A stretch of DNA of 64,000 nucleotides, taken from NCBI RefSeq assembly GCF_029051685.1, contig NZ_JAACFT010000004.1, forward strand, positions 186,001 through 250,000, read 5' to 3'. The DNA comes from Bradyrhizobium sp. CSA207. Its GTDB lineage: Bacteria > Pseudomonadota > Alphaproteobacteria > Rhizobiales > Xanthobacteraceae. Each line of letters opens with the position of its first letter. Within the stretch, counting starts at the first letter, position 1. The notes under the pieces are model-generated. The model was not told the DNA's origin and did not search any database. It worked only from the letters and a program-made list of their open reading frames with translations. Positions 1 through 9,166 of the stretch are shown piece by piece. The position numbers and the translations under genes are program-made.

Positions 1-1197
1 AATGGTGAGCCGTTCGATTCCGCGGCGGTGAAGTTCTCGTTCGAGCGCAACGCTGTCGCCACCAGCACCAACAAGGACAAGAGCCTGTTCCAGAGCTTCG
101 TGTCCGTTGCCGCGCCCGATGCCGATACGGTCGTGATCACCCTGAAAAACGCCGAGCCGAACTTTCCGTTCCTGATGGGGCAGGCGAGTGCTTCGATCGT
201 CGAGCCGAAGAGCGCGCCGACGAATATCACGCAGCCGGTCGGGACCGGGCCCTATCAGCTCGGCGCCTGGGCCAAGGGATCTTCGATGACCCTGAGCAAA
301 TGGGCCGACTATCGCAACGCCGCCGCGATCAAGCTCTCCAAGGTGACGATCCGCTTCATCTCCGATCCGTCGGCGCAGACGGCGGCGCTGCTCTCGGGTG
401 ACGTCGATGCGTTTCCGCGCGTTGCGGCCCAGCGCAGCATCGCGCAGTTCAAGGCCGATCCGCGCTTCAACGTTATGGTCGGCGGCTCCAGGGCCAAGAC
501 CATCGTCGCCATCAACCATCGCAAAAAGCCGCTCGACGACGTCCGCGTCCGCCGCGCCATTCTCGCCGCGATCGACCGCAAGGCGATGATCGACGGCGCC
601 GTCGATGGTTTCGGCACGCCGATCGGCAGCTTCTACGTGCCGACCGCGCTCGGCTATGTCGATACCACCGGCATCAACCCCTACGATCCCGCGAAGGCCA
701 AGAAGCTGCTGGCCGAGGCCGGCGTCACCACGCCGCTCGAGCTGTCGCTGAAGCTGCCGCCGCCGTCTTATGCGCGGCAGGGCGGCGAGATCCTCGCGGC
801 CCAGCTCGCCAAGGTCGGCATCATCGCCAAGGTCGAGAACGTCGAATGGGCGCAGTGGCTGTCGCAGGTGTTCGCCGGCAATGGTCCGCACAATTTCGAC
901 CTCACCATCGTCAGCCATGTCGAGCCGTTCGACCTCGTCAAGATCACCGAGCCGGACTACTACCTCGGCTACAACAACGAGGCCTTCAACGCGCTCTACA
1001 AGCAGATCGTGTCGACACCGGATGAGGCGGCCCGTGTGAAACTTCTCGGCGACGCCCAGCGCATGCTGGCAACCGACGCCGTCTCCGCCTACCTGTACCA
1101 GCCGCAGCTGATCACCATCACCAACAAGAAGCTGAAGGGCGTCTGGAAGGAAGTCCCGCAGTACGAGAACGATTTTTCGGCCTGGTATTGGGAGTAG
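1..1197 (+). CDS. ABC transporter substrate-binding protein, family 5 (5' truncated)
   Basis: The reading frame is open from base 1, so the gene is cut by the window edge; the first GTG at 28 is internal, because NGEPFDSAA upstream of it is typical family sequence. About 398 residues are present, roughly the C-terminal three quarters of a family-5 (peptide/opine/nickel type) periplasmic binding protein. Family features are VGTGPYQLGAW, followed later by VRRAILAAIDRKAMIDGAV and a C-terminal lobe ending in FSAWYWE. It would deliver a peptide-like or other small solute to a Dpp/Opp-type permease. No permease follows it here, so its partners must lie upstream of the window. Ligand unknown. Confidence 0.9.
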   Translation, partial: NGEPFDSAAVKFSFERNAVATSTNKDKSLFQSFVSVAAPDADTVVITLKNAEPNFPFLMGQASASIVEPKSAPTNITQPVGTGPYQLGAWAKGSSMTLSKWADYRNAAAIKLSKVTIRFISDPSAQTAALLSGDVDAFPRVAAQRSIAQFKADPRFNVMVGGSRAKTIVAINHRKKPLDDVRVRRAILAAIDRKAMIDGAVDGFGTPIGSFYVPTALGYVDTTGINPYDPAKAKKLLAEAGVTTPLELSLKLPPPSYARQGGEILAAQLAKVGIIAKVENVEWAQWLSQVFAGNGPHNFDLTIVSHVEPFDLVKITEPDYYLGYNNEAFNALYKQIVSTPDEAARVKLLGDAQRMLATDAVSAYLYQPQLITITNKKLKGVWKEVPQYENDFSAWYWE

Positions 1198-1246
1198 GGG
1201 AGCGCGAGGGCACCCGCATCGTTCGGAGCGCGCGGCCCGTTGCTGT

Positions 1247-1312
1247 GCCCTCTCCCCTTGTGGGAGCGGGCAACGACGCTCATCGACACGAACTCGCACG
1301 GGTGAGGGGTTT
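1247..1312. repeat. Degenerate dispersed repeat (CTCTCCCCTTGTGGGAG type)
   Basis: This stretch begins with TCTCCCCTTGTGGGA (1251-1265) and ends with GGGTGAGGGGT. That pattern is commonly seen in intergenic repeats of Bradyrhizobium and relatives (recalled, not searched). The reverse complement of the 15-bp core recurs at 4453-4467, on the other side of the recombinase/DUF3800 segment. It lies just after the stop of the binding-protein gene and may contribute to termination. Confidence 0.45.
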
Positions 1313-2193
1313 GTTTCCGCGGAGAAGGACCCTCTCGGCACGAGCTGCCGTTTGACTTCGGCGCGCGGCAGCTTGCGTGGCGAGAAGACGGCGGCTGCCA
1401 GTGCGGCGCCGGTTGCCCTGCGAGTGCAGCCGAAGCCAACGGGTTTGAACAGCCCGACGTGAGCAAACTCCTAGAGAGCGAGGACGTGGAAATACACGAC
1501 AAGAATTAGCGCCGCGCTGACGATAATCATGCCGCTAAGAAACCGACCCATTGCTTCTCTCGCCGAACGCCCTAATTCCTTCAGTTACGAAAGGTTGACA
1601 GCATCGCAGACCTCTAGCGGCAAGTCTCACAATTTGAACGCATTCGGCGGTGTCAGCACGGAGCGTTTGAAGCCGGGCTCGCAGATCGTCCGCCAGTGCT
1701 CTCCCTCCAGACGTCCCCGACTTCGTGGGGCAGGCTATGGCCGAGGCCGCCAGCGCCCGGCCACGGCAGAAGGCCCAGCATTCCATAACCTGCAAAGAGA
1801 GAATGCGCATTCCTAATGCGCAAGCCGCAACCCCGATACCAGTCTGGACGACCGCGGACCAAGGAAGAGAAAAAACCGCTGATGACGCCAACCACTTGAA
1901 CGATCATCCACTTTCCGCAGTCATGTTCTGCCGAAGTCCCTTCCCGTCATGTTGTCGCGCTAGCGCGCGGGGTTTCGACAGCGCTCTCAGATATTTATTG
2001 GCATAGTAGTTTTCGGTCGCCTACATCAGCGGTTTTTCTTCAAGAGCGCTGATGACCTCGCATCCTGCTTAAGGCTTTACAATCGCTTAGGAATTTTCTT
2101 GAGCGCCGAATAATGTTGGCACAAGGGGCCGACGCTGAGCCAATGGCGACATCGGTTCGGATCGTCTGAGCCAAGTAGCACGGAGCCAATGTC
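1313..2193. other. Non-coding or decayed stretch, no confident gene
   Basis: No frame here has convincing coding character. Two overlapping minus-strand frames (1535-1891 and 1653-1907) contain hydrophobic stretches such as SAVVQTGIGVAACALGMRIL and could be a small membrane-protein gene broken by a frameshift, but I recognise no family. From about 1950 the base composition is visibly more AT-rich than in the flanking operons, consistent with foreign or decaying DNA. Confidence 0.3.
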
Positions 2194-2328
2194 GTGGATC
2201 GATTTCAAAGACTTGAAATACACTTTCTGGGAGCAGTTATCCGGGCCGACGGAGTGGTCGGCATAGCTGCGGCGGTTGTGATTATCAGCATCATTCTACT
2301 AATGTACTTGCACGCCGAGGGGCTGTGA
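2194..2328 (+). CDS. Small single-pass membrane peptide (44 aa), hypothetical
   Basis: A GTG at 2194 opens a 44-codon frame ending at TGA 2326-2328. GGAG sits 8 nt upstream of the GTG, a good ribosome-binding site. The peptide begins VDRFQRLEIHFLGAV and continues into one strongly hydrophobic helix (VVGIAAAVVIISIILLMYL) with a short polar tail, so it is predicted to be a one-pass inner-membrane peptide. The stop lies 7 nt before the ATG of the truncated recombinase, so the two may be co-transcribed. No family is recognised. A chance open frame cannot be excluded, although the start signal, hydrophobicity and spacing argue for a real gene. Confidence 0.4.
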   Translation: MDRFQRLEIHFLGAVIRADGVVGIAAAVVIISIILLMYLHAEGL

Positions 2329-2335
2329 TCGCACA

Positions 2336-3244
2336 ATGGCACTAACGCTCAAGCAACTAATAGATTTCTACCGAAGTGATTTGGACTCGCCTTTCCAAAA
2401 ACTTCGCTATCAGGTGCGCATCAAGCAGAGCCGCACGTTCGATCGCATAAGCGAAAAATACGGTCGCCATCAGCTCCGAGGTATTAAGGCGCCAACGCTG
2501 GTTTACTGGTACAAAGTTTCGGGTTCTGGCGGTAGGACTGCCGCTGCGTATGACATGATCGCGCGGCTTCGGGCTCTATTTAAATTTGGCTTTACGCTGC
2601 TCGAAGATACAGAGTGCAAGCGTCTTGCGGAAATCCTTCGCGAGAGCCGGTTTGGCACTCAGGGACCGCGCCTCGTGCAACTAACTGCCGAGAACGTCCA
2701 AGCAATCCGTCGCACTGCTCGCGAACACTTTGGTTGGTATTCGATAGCTCTCGTCCAAGCGTTTCAATTCGAATTGAGGCTTAGCCAAAAGGATGTAATC
2801 GGTGAGTGGGTTCCTATCGACGAGCCGGGAAGCTCCGATTTCGAAATCAATGGTCGGAAGTGGCTTCGTGGCCTACGTTGGTCCGACATCGATAAAAATT
2901 TGATCTTGCGACACGCGACAGGATCAAGCGGCCGCCCGATCGAAGTCGATCTGAAGAAGGCTCCGATGGTGCTGGCGGAACTCAAGGCAATTGGCCTCGA
3001 CATTGCGGCCCTCCCAACGTCCGGCCCAATCATCATAAACGATGTTACCGGCTTACCTTGGTCCACGACCGAATTCCGCAGAAAGTGGAGATTGGTGGCT
3101 AAGAAAGCTGGGGTACCTGATGTGGTAAAGAACAGGGACAGCGTTCCAACGGGGACAATAGTGGGCGGGCCGGATCAGACTCCAGTGTCACAGCGGATTA
3201 CGCTTGCGCGCATAGATCAAAGTTTGAGAAGGGTCCGTCGCTAG
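2336..3244 (+). pseudogene. Tyrosine recombinase/integrase lacking its catalytic C-terminus
   Basis: The 302-aa frame resembles integrases of alphaproteobacterial prophages and islands. It has an N-terminal SAM-like/core-binding region (about 1-110), then the start of the catalytic domain with box-I arginine in FQFELRLSQKDVIGEW, a WLRGLRW strand, and the box-II-like segment FRRKWRLVAKKAGVPDVV ending at NRDS near residue 266. In relatives this is followed by an RAG...H-S-D...Y-S-R-G segment carrying the histidine and the nucleophilic tyrosine. Here it is replaced by an unrelated tail (VPTGTIVGGPDQTPV...) that contains no tyrosine. I could not recover the missing end in the other frames. The protein should be unable to recombine DNA and is best read as a relic of an integrated element. 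Confidence 0.7.
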
Positions 3245-3421
3245 AAGGGCAGCCAAGGCTCCGAGCGCGTCTGTCCTTGCTCCTCAAATGATTAGGGGCG
3301 TGCCTGAATGCGCAAAGACCATCGCCAACCTGCTTCGGCATCGGTCTACGCCCATGGTTAGCGCGATACGAATTCGAAAAGGTAGTGCGTACTATTCCTG
3401 CTAACGGAAGTGCTTCACGCG

Positions 3422-4288
3422 TCATGGCCAGAACCTGTAGCCGTAGAACTCGAAGATCTGCCTTTGCTTGTTGTCCAGCTTCGCTTTCCACGTAGGCGTT
3501 GGCTGAAGAGCCACGCCGTACCCCATAGACGACCCGCTCTCCGTCGCCATGATCGGCTCCAGCAGTCTTGCAAATTGGTTATTCCACTTCGTTGGCGGAA
3601 GCGTATCCACGGCTTGATAGAAAGCGCTCGTTACAACATCCGCAAGCTGCGCGCCCGGACTTGCTGAGTGCGATACTGGTTGGGCAAGCCGCCAATCCAA
3701 TACTTCCCACATAATCCGTCGCTTCGTAAGGACGAGAGCCCCGGCTCTTGCCTGCATCTTCAGAAGCTCATGGTAGGCCGCTGTTTGGGCGTAAGAATGA
3801 ATACTGCGTTCGCTGTATAGGATCTTCACGAAACGATCCTTTGCGCGCTCCTTGGCTGCATGCCGGTAGCAGAAGTCAGTTACGCGTTCCAAAAGTAGGC
3901 GCAGACAGTAGTTGTAGAACCATTGCTGGGCTCCAGCACGCTCGGCTCGCTCGTTTCGGTGACCGCGCATGTTCTTCTTGTTCGACGCAAGAACAAAGCC
4001 ACGCAAGGGGAGCTGAGCGACCTCGCCCAAAGCAATCCGTTTCTGAGAGGCGGACAAGTGCCTGTAGTGAAGGTCGGCGCGGTTGCTCCCAGCCTTTGAC
4101 AAGATCGCTCGAACCCAGTTGTTCACTTCGGGCTCATACTTAACTTTCATTAGCACCGCGCCAAGGCACAGCCATTCCGTCGCGCCCACAGGGTCAATCG
4201 GGCGCACTTTCTTCAGTCCTGCATCGCCCGCCTCGTCAATATAAGCGACGTAGTAAGGCTCTGGGATTTGAGTCGCCATAGCGCGCAA
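3422..4288 (-). CDS. DUF3800 domain-containing protein
   Basis: The 288-aa protein begins MRAMATQ; the second Met (4279) is an equally possible start. It carries the DUF3800 signature YIDEAGDAG near the N-terminus and the C-terminal AQLADVVTSAFYQAVD helix, with acidic residues placed as in RNase H-like folds. DUF3800 proteins are frequent in mobile elements and defence-rich accessory DNA, but their biochemical role is not established. The gene faces the truncated recombinase and sits in the same lower-GC patch. It appears intact and stands alone, with no partner gene. Family assignment is confident; function is unknown. Confidence 0.8.
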   Translation of the reverse strand: MRAMATQIPEPYYVAYIDEAGDAGLKKVRPIDPVGATEWLCLGAVLMKVKYEPEVNNWVRAILSKAGSNRADLHYRHLSASQKRIALGEVAQLPLRGFVLASNKKNMRGHRNERAERAGAQQWFYNYCLRLLLERVTDFCYRHAAKERAKDRFVKILYSERSIHSYAQTAAYHELLKMQARAGALVLTKRRIMWEVLDWRLAQPVSHSASPGAQLADVVTSAFYQAVDTLPPTKWNNQFARLLEPIMATESGSSMGYGVALQPTPTWKAKLDNKQRQIFEFYGYRFWP

Positions 4289-4616
4289 CTATGGCGTGTT
4301 CGGAAATACTGGATCAATCCGTGTGGACCCGGTCGAGCGCTGTTATAAACAGGTAAGCTGAGGAATGCCGTTGACACTAAAGGGACACGAACGGTCTAAG
4401 CCATTGAACCCTCGCAAAAAAATCGATCACCGGTCTCCCACGATCACCGGTCTCCCACAAGGGGAGAAGGAATAGCCGCTATTTCGGAATAATGGCATCA
4501 TACCAGTGTTTTGCCCGACGAGTCAAAGCGCTCGGTCGCTGCCCGCGTAAGTCATTGATCTGGCAAGCACCGGCTACTGTGCATGGGGTTGTTTTCGCGC
4601 TTTTGGTTTAGCAGGT
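4289..4616. other. Intergenic stretch with a 17-bp tandem duplication
   Basis: No gene is seen. CGATCACCGGTCTCCCA occurs twice head to tail at 4424-4440 and 4441-4457. The second copy runs into TCCCACAAGGGGAGA (4453-4467), the reverse complement of the repeat core at 1251-1265. This end of the accessory patch therefore also carries repeat debris. Confidence 0.5.
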
Positions 4617-4703
4617 CGTCATGCCCGGGCGTGTCCCGGGCATCCACGTTCTTCGTGCCGCGTTGCTAACACGTGGATGGCCGGGACGAGCCCGGCCATG
4701 ACG
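4617..4703. repeat. Palindromic REP-like element
   Basis: The 87-bp element has outer arms CGTCATG (4617-4623) and CATGACG (4697-4703). Each half is itself an imperfect hairpin (GCCCGGGCGTGTCCCGGGC and GGCCGGGACGAGCCCGGCC), and ATCCACGT pairs with ACGTGGAT between them. This architecture matches the dispersed palindromes abundant in Bradyrhizobium genomes. It starts 16 bp beyond the stop of the last gene of the minus-strand operon, so its RNA form could act as a terminator or 3'-end stabiliser. Confidence 0.75.
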
Positions 4704-4718
4704 CCGGGGATGAGTCCG

Positions 4719-6272
4719 TCATGCCGCCGCCGGCAGATCCGGATCGGCGATCGCCCCCGCAACGCGGACGCGCACGCGCAGTGCATTGCCGGGCAGATAA
4801 GCGATCGGCATGTCCTCGACATCGACGGTCTTCAAGCTGTCGCGCGCGGCGCCGGCCTGGACGGCACGGTCCGCCGCGATGTCGCGCGCCGCCGCGATGG
4901 CGTCCTCGCGGCTGAGATCGCGGAACACCTGGTCGGCTTCGCCGCTGACCTGCGCGATCGCCGCGCCCACCGCATTGGCGCAGTCGCCATGCGGCACGCG
5001 CACAATTTCAGAAATGCCCGGCAAGCGATCGGGCACCAGGAAGGCGCCGCCGCCGACCGCGAGCAGCGGCACGTCGCCGGCTTCGGTCTTCATGCGGTCG
5101 ATGTCCTCCTCGAGCTTGCGCCAGGCGTCACGCAGCGCCGCCTCGATCAGGCGTTTGGGCAGCTTGGTGACGCGGGAGCGGTCGCCGATCTCGATGAGAC
5201 CCGCGGCCACCGCAATGTCGGTGGCGGTGAGGCGCGAGCCGCCGAACACCAGCGCATCCGACGTCAGCCGGTAGCCGACGCTGAGCGGGCCGACGCGGAC
5301 CGGATCCTCCTCGACATGGCTGCCGCCGCCGAGCCCGATCGACAAAAGATCAGGCATCCGGAACAGCGTGCGGACGCCGCCGACTTCGACCACGGCATTG
5401 GCCTCGCGCGGAAAGCCGTGCCTGAGCTGGCCGATGTCGGAGGTGGTGCCGCCGACGTCGACGACCATGGCATCGTCGAGGCCGGAGAGGTGAGCGGCGC
5501 CGCGCATGGAATTGGTGGCGCCGGACGCAAAGCTCATCACCGGGAAAGCGGTGGCGATCTCGGCCTGCATGACGGTGCCGTCGTTCTGGGTCAGGAACAG
5601 CGGCGCATCAATGCCGCTGTCGGCGATCGCCTTGCGGAAGGCCGCGACCGTGGTGATGGCGAGGTCGTGCAGGGAGGCGTTGAGGAGCGCGGCATTCTCG
5701 CGTTCGAGCAGGCCGATACGGCCGAGATCGTGCGACAGCGTCACCGCGACATCAGGGCAGATCTCGCCGAGAATCTCGCGCGCCGTGGTCTCGCAGGACG
5801 GATCGAGCGGCGAGAAGCTCGAGCACACCGCGACCGAGCCCAGGCCCTTATCCTTGATCTTTCGCGCGGCGTCCTTGAGGGCAGCGACGTCCAGCGGCAT
5901 GAACGGGCGGCCGTCGTAATCGTGGCCGCCCTCCAGCATAAAGATCTCGCCGTTGACCAGCGTGGCGAGGTCCGTGGGCCAGTCGCAGAACGGCGGCAGC
6001 GAGGCGCTCGCGGGCATGCCGATGCGGATCGCGGCGATCTTCTGGACGTGGCGCCGCTGCACCACCGCGTTGATGAAATGCGTGGTGCCGATGACGACCG
6101 CGTCGACCTTCACCGCGGCGGCCGGATTGGCACGCAGCGCTTTCAGTGCGTCCAGGATGCCCGAGGTCACGTCGGCGGTGGTCGGCCGCTTGACGGAATG
6201 GACGACCTTCTCGTCGACGATCAGCACGGCATCCGTGTTGGTGCCGCCGACATCGATGCCAATACGCTTCAT
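4719..6272 (-). CDS. Hydantoinase/oxoprolinase family protein (HyuA-like)
   Basis: The 517-aa protein belongs to the HyuA/acetone carboxylase-beta/oxoprolinase superfamily, ATP-dependent enzymes that open cyclic amides or activate ketones. It shows the N-terminal nucleotide-binding loop RIGIDVGGTNTDAV, the GTTHFINAVVQ segment and the second phosphate loop VVDVGGTTSDIGQL, typical of an actin-like ATPase fold. It is about 150 residues shorter than classical HyuA (compare the 669-aa paralogue at 47183) and has no HyuB partner here. Its immediate neighbour is DUF917, a pairing seen in other genomes, so the two may form one enzyme. It is the last gene of the minus-strand operon starting with iclR, 6 bp after DUF917. 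Substrate unknown. Confidence 0.85.
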   Translation of the reverse strand: MKRIGIDVGGTNTDAVLIVDEKVVHSVKRPTTADVTSGILDALKALRANPAAAVKVDAVVIGTTHFINAVVQRRHVQKIAAIRIGMPASASLPPFCDWPTDLATLVNGEIFMLEGGHDYDGRPFMPLDVAALKDAARKIKDKGLGSVAVCSSFSPLDPSCETTAREILGEICPDVAVTLSHDLGRIGLLERENAALLNASLHDLAITTVAAFRKAIADSGIDAPLFLTQNDGTVMQAEIATAFPVMSFASGATNSMRGAAHLSGLDDAMVVDVGGTTSDIGQLRHGFPREANAVVEVGGVRTLFRMPDLLSIGLGGGSHVEEDPVRVGPLSVGYRLTSDALVFGGSRLTATDIAVAAGLIEIGDRSRVTKLPKRLIEAALRDAWRKLEEDIDRMKTEAGDVPLLAVGGGAFLVPDRLPGISEIVRVPHGDCANAVGAAIAQVSGEADQVFRDLSREDAIAAARDIAADRAVQAGAARDSLKTVDVEDMPIAYLPGNALRVRVRVAGAIADPDLPAAA

Positions 6273-6278
6273 GGGATC

Positions 6279-7385
6279 TTAAGCTCCAGCCACAGCGGGC
6301 GCGAACAGGGAACGGTAGTCGAGGTCGTAGCCGAAGGCGCGGGGGCCGACGAACTCGAGGCCCCGCGGACTCGTCAGTACGGCCGGCGCCGGCAGCGCCA
6401 CGACGGTGACGCGCTGGCCGTAGCGGATGGTCTCGGTGCCGACGCCGTGGCCGTTGACGCTGTCGAGCACGCAGATCAGGTCGGGCGACGTTGCAATGGC
6501 TTCCTCATCGCGCCAGGCAACGATCCATTCGTTCTGGAACGAGAGTTTGAGCCGGCTGCCGCGGTCGCCATCGCTGCCTTCGATCGTGGCCGAGCCGCGC
6601 AAGAATCCTTCCGTGGTGCGCCGGGCCACGTCGACGATCTTGCCGGTGAACAGCTTCTTGCCGCCCTCGGCCGCGAGCAGCGCGGCGATCGGGTCCTCGT
6701 GACGGCGGTTGGCCTCCTGCACGGCGCGGCCGATCCGGATCGCCTTGGTGGTGGTGAAGTGGATGCCCCAGTCCTTGACCTCGCGCCCGGTGCGCGGGGC
6801 CTTGCTGGTGGAGGCGATCGAGCCCATCTCGACGCAGATCTTGCGGCTCGCCCGCTCCATCCACTTCCAGCTCGGCACCTTGGTGACGACGGCTTCGATG
6901 CCGCGCGGATCGTAGAGCGTGCACGGGTAAGGGCGCAGGCCCCCGATCGCGACCGACGTCATCTGCGCCTCGGGGAAGGCGCGGCCCATGCAGTCGGCGT
7001 CGACCACGGGAATGCCGAGATGGGCGGCCGCCATCAGCGCCTGCACGCCGTTGCCGCCGCCGATTTCCACCGACATCACGGCGCGGAACTTGATGCCGTT
7101 GATCTCCTCCTGCATCCGCACGGCACGCGCGATGTTGCGGCTGTCGGCGAGGCGTTCCTGCCCAACCAGCGGCGCGCCCATGTTGGAGACCACAGCGACC
7201 CAGTCGTCGTCGTTCAGGTCAAGCGGCGACATCAGTTGCACGCGGTGTCCTTCGGCATAGAGCCGGCGCAGATTGAGCAGGCCGAGATACGGGCTGCCGC
7301 CGCCGCCGGTGCCGAGGATCCAGGCGCCGACCGCGAGCGATTCGATCTCGTCGAGGCTGATCGTTTTCAATTCCACCTTACTCAC
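6279..7385 (-). CDS. DUF917 family protein (S-methyl thiohydantoin desulfurase-type domain)
   Basis: The 368-aa protein starts at a GTG whose GTGA overlaps the aroM-like stop by 4 nt, indicating translational coupling. The N-terminus IESLAVGAWILGTGGGGSPYLG is the hallmark of DUF917, now linked to S-methyl thiohydantoin desulfurase-like proteins. Members occur beside HyuA-like ATPases and are thought to act on hydantoin-like rings, but most are uncharacterised. The glycine-rich GTGGGGS loop suggests phosphate or nucleotide binding. Its position between AroM and the HyuA-like gene suggests the three process whatever the linked ABC transporter imports. Family confident, reaction not. Confidence 0.85.
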   Translation of the reverse strand: MSKVELKTISLDEIESLAVGAWILGTGGGGSPYLGLLNLRRLYAEGHRVQLMSPLDLNDDDWVAVVSNMGAPLVGQERLADSRNIARAVRMQEEINGIKFRAVMSVEIGGGNGVQALMAAAHLGIPVVDADCMGRAFPEAQMTSVAIGGLRPYPCTLYDPRGIEAVVTKVPSWKWMERASRKICVEMGSIASTSKAPRTGREVKDWGIHFTTTKAIRIGRAVQEANRRHEDPIAALLAAEGGKKLFTGKIVDVARRTTEGFLRGSATIEGSDGDRGSRLKLSFQNEWIVAWRDEEAIATSPDLICVLDSVNGHGVGTETIRYGQRVTVVALPAPAVLTSPRGLEFVGPRAFGYDLDYRSLFAPAVAGA

Positions 7386-8068
7386 GACACCAGCTCCTCG
7401 ACGATGCGGGCCGCGGCGGCAATGCCGAGGATCACCGGGCCGGGATAGGCGTTTCGCACGCGCGCCTTGTTGGCGCTGGTGTAGCTGATGCAGTCCATCA
7501 CCACGAGGTCGGGCTCGAGGTCCGCCATGGTGTGCGCGGCCACGTCGACCGCGGCCTCAGCTGAGCCGGGGCGGAGCGTGACGCCGACGACCTCGACACC
7601 CTCGCGCTGCCATTTCTTGTCGATCAGCGCGGTCTGCTCGGGAAGCGGCGAGAACACGCCGAGCCGGCCCTTGGGCAATACGGCTTCGACCAGGTTATGC
7701 AGGATGGCCGACGGCAGGATGACGAGCCCATCGGCCGCGAGATTGGGGAATTTGCCGGTGCAGGCCATCAGCGTCACGCCGACGCCCTCGTGCTTGAATC
7801 GGGTGATCTGCTGGCTCGCCCGCCGTTCGACTTCCTTCTTGCTGATGGTGACGCCGTCGCCGTTCGGCAGCAGCGTGAACAGCGTGTCATAGCCGTCCAT
7901 CGGCGGAATGGCGTCGATCTCGGCGCGGCTCATGCCATCGAGCGCGCCGCGCAGCTCGATCTGGATGCCCGGCGACAATACGGCGGCAATCTCGGCGACG
8001 ATCGTGGGACGGGGAGACTGGCCGATCACGACCACCCCGATACGCTGGTGCTGCAACGGCATGTTCAT
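7382..8068 (-). CDS. AroM family protein
   Basis: The 228-aa protein matches the AroM family along its length: N-terminal RIGVVVIGQSPRPTIVAEI, central LMACTGKFPNL with a conserved cysteine, and C-terminal VVMDCISYT with a second cysteine. Two cysteines in a two-lobed alpha/beta fold recall Asp/Glu/hydantoin racemases, to which AroM is distantly related. The original aroM was named for co-regulation with aromatic genes in E. coli and has no established reaction. In this operon, between an ABC importer and DUF917/HyuA-like genes, a racemase or isomerase role on the imported compound is plausible (inference). It lies 6 bp after the ATPase gene and overlaps DUF917 by 4 nt. Confidence 0.85.
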   Translation of the reverse strand: MNMPLQHQRIGVVVIGQSPRPTIVAEIAAVLSPGIQIELRGALDGMSRAEIDAIPPMDGYDTLFTLLPNGDGVTISKKEVERRASQQITRFKHEGVGVTLMACTGKFPNLAADGLVILPSAILHNLVEAVLPKGRLGVFSPLPEQTALIDKKWQREGVEVVGVTLRPGSAEAAVDVAAHTMADLEPDLVVMDCISYTSANKARVRNAYPGPVILGIAAAARIVEELVS

Positions 8069-8074
8069 GTCTGT

Positions 8075-9166
8075 CTAGTCCTTCAAGACGACGAGATCGG
8101 CCGGCGTCCAGTCGAGCGTGACACCGTTGCCGGGAACGAACAGGCGGCCCGCGCCCGCATTCGGCTGCTGCACGAGGACGCGATGGCCGCCCTCGAGCGT
8201 GATGCGGTAGAGCACCGCGCCACCAAGAAAATTGGTGTTCTCGATGACACCATGCGCACAAGCACCGGCCGTACCGTCCGCGCCCTCGCTGCGCGGCGAG
8301 AGCAGGATCTTCTCGGGACGCAGCGCCACGGAGAGAACGCCGGAGCCTTGCGTGTCAGCCCCAAGCGGCAGCATCAGGATCAGGCCCTTGCCGACGTCGA
8401 GAGCCGGGCCGGCGGCGGCTGTCGCGGTGCGCTCGCCGCGGAAAATGTTGGTGTCGCCGATGAAGTCAGCGACGAAGCGCGTTGTCGGCTGGTTGTAGAT
8501 CTCGGTGGGCGTGCCGACCTGCTCGACGCGGCCGCCGTTCATCACGGCGATGCGGTCGGACATCGCCAGCGCCTCTTCCTGGTCGTGGGTGACGAAGACC
8601 AGGGTCAGGCCGAGCTTTTTCTGGAGCTGCTTGAGCTCGAACTGCATCTGCTGGCGCAGCTTCTTGTCCAGCGCGCCGAGCGGCTCGTCGCAGAGCAGGA
8701 CGCGCGGGGCGATCACGATGGCGCGGGCGAGCGCCACGCGCTGCTGCTGGCCGCCGGAGAGCTGGGCGGGACGGCGATCCTCCAGGCCGGACAGCTCGAC
8801 CATGGCAAGCGCCGCCTTCACCTTGGCCGCGATGATCGCCTTTTCGAGCCCGCGCATGCGCAGGCCGAAGGCGACGTTCTCAGCGACGGTGCGATGCGGG
8901 AACAGCGCGTAGTTCTGGAACACCATGCCCATGTCGCGCTTGTGCGCCGGCACATGGGTGATGTCGGCGCCGTCGACGCGGATGGCGCCAGCGCTCGGCG
9001 TCTCGAAGCCGGCGATCATGCGCAGCGTCGTGGTCTTGCCGCAGCCGGACGGACCGAGCAGGGAGAAGAACTCGCCCTGGCGGATGTCCATGGCGACCGC
9101 GTCCACAGCGCGCACGCCGCCGTCATAGACCTTGCTGACGCCGGCGATCTCGATCGACGCGCTCAT
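8075..9166 (-). CDS. ABC transporter ATP-binding protein, spermidine/putrescine (PotA) type
   Basis: The 363-aa ATPase is read from the ATG at 9166, which overlaps the binding-protein stop by 4 nt (ATGA); the frame stays open further upstream, but that extension has no family character. It shows Walker [10 protein letters not shown] (residues 38-46), the Q-loop in [14 protein letters not shown], the signature [15 protein letters not shown], Walker [13 protein letters not shown], and a C-terminal TOBE-like domain typical of PotA/MalK-type ATPases. It energises the two permeases encoded upstream in the operon. PotA-type systems import polyamines, amines or other small organic solutes. The downstream enzymes suggest a cyclic amide or related nitrogen compound rather than a polyamine, which is inference. 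Confidence 0.93.
   Translation of the reverse strand: MSASIEIAGVSKVYDGGVRAVDAVAMDIRQGEFFSLLGPSGCGKTTTLRMIAGFETPSAGAIRVDGADITHVPAHKRDMGMVFQNYALFPHRTVAENVAFGLRMRGLEKAIIAAKVKAALAMVELSGLEDRRPAQLSGGQQQRVALARAIVIAPRVLLCDEPLGALDKKLRQQMQFELKQLQKKLGLTLVFVTHDQEEALAMSDRIAVMNGGRVEQVGTPTEIYNQPTTRFVADFIGDTNIFRGERTATAAAGPALDVGKGLILMLPLGADTQGSGVLSVALRPEKILLSPRSEGADGTAGACAHGVIENTNFLGGAVLYRITLEGGHRVLVQQPNAGAGRLFVPGNGVTLDWTPADLVVLKD

Noticed and set aside
3119-3300. Recovering the missing recombinase C-terminus by a simple frameshift
   Set aside because: None of the three plus-strand frames after NRDS shows the expected H-x-x-H/R and Tyr motif, so truncation or replacement fits better than one frameshift.
4677-7448. 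Open frame of 923 codons antisense to the HyuA-like and DUF917 genes
   Set aside because: It has Arg/Asp/Gly/His-rich low-complexity composition, no recognisable motif, and mirrors the third-position GC of real genes with clear families on the other strand.
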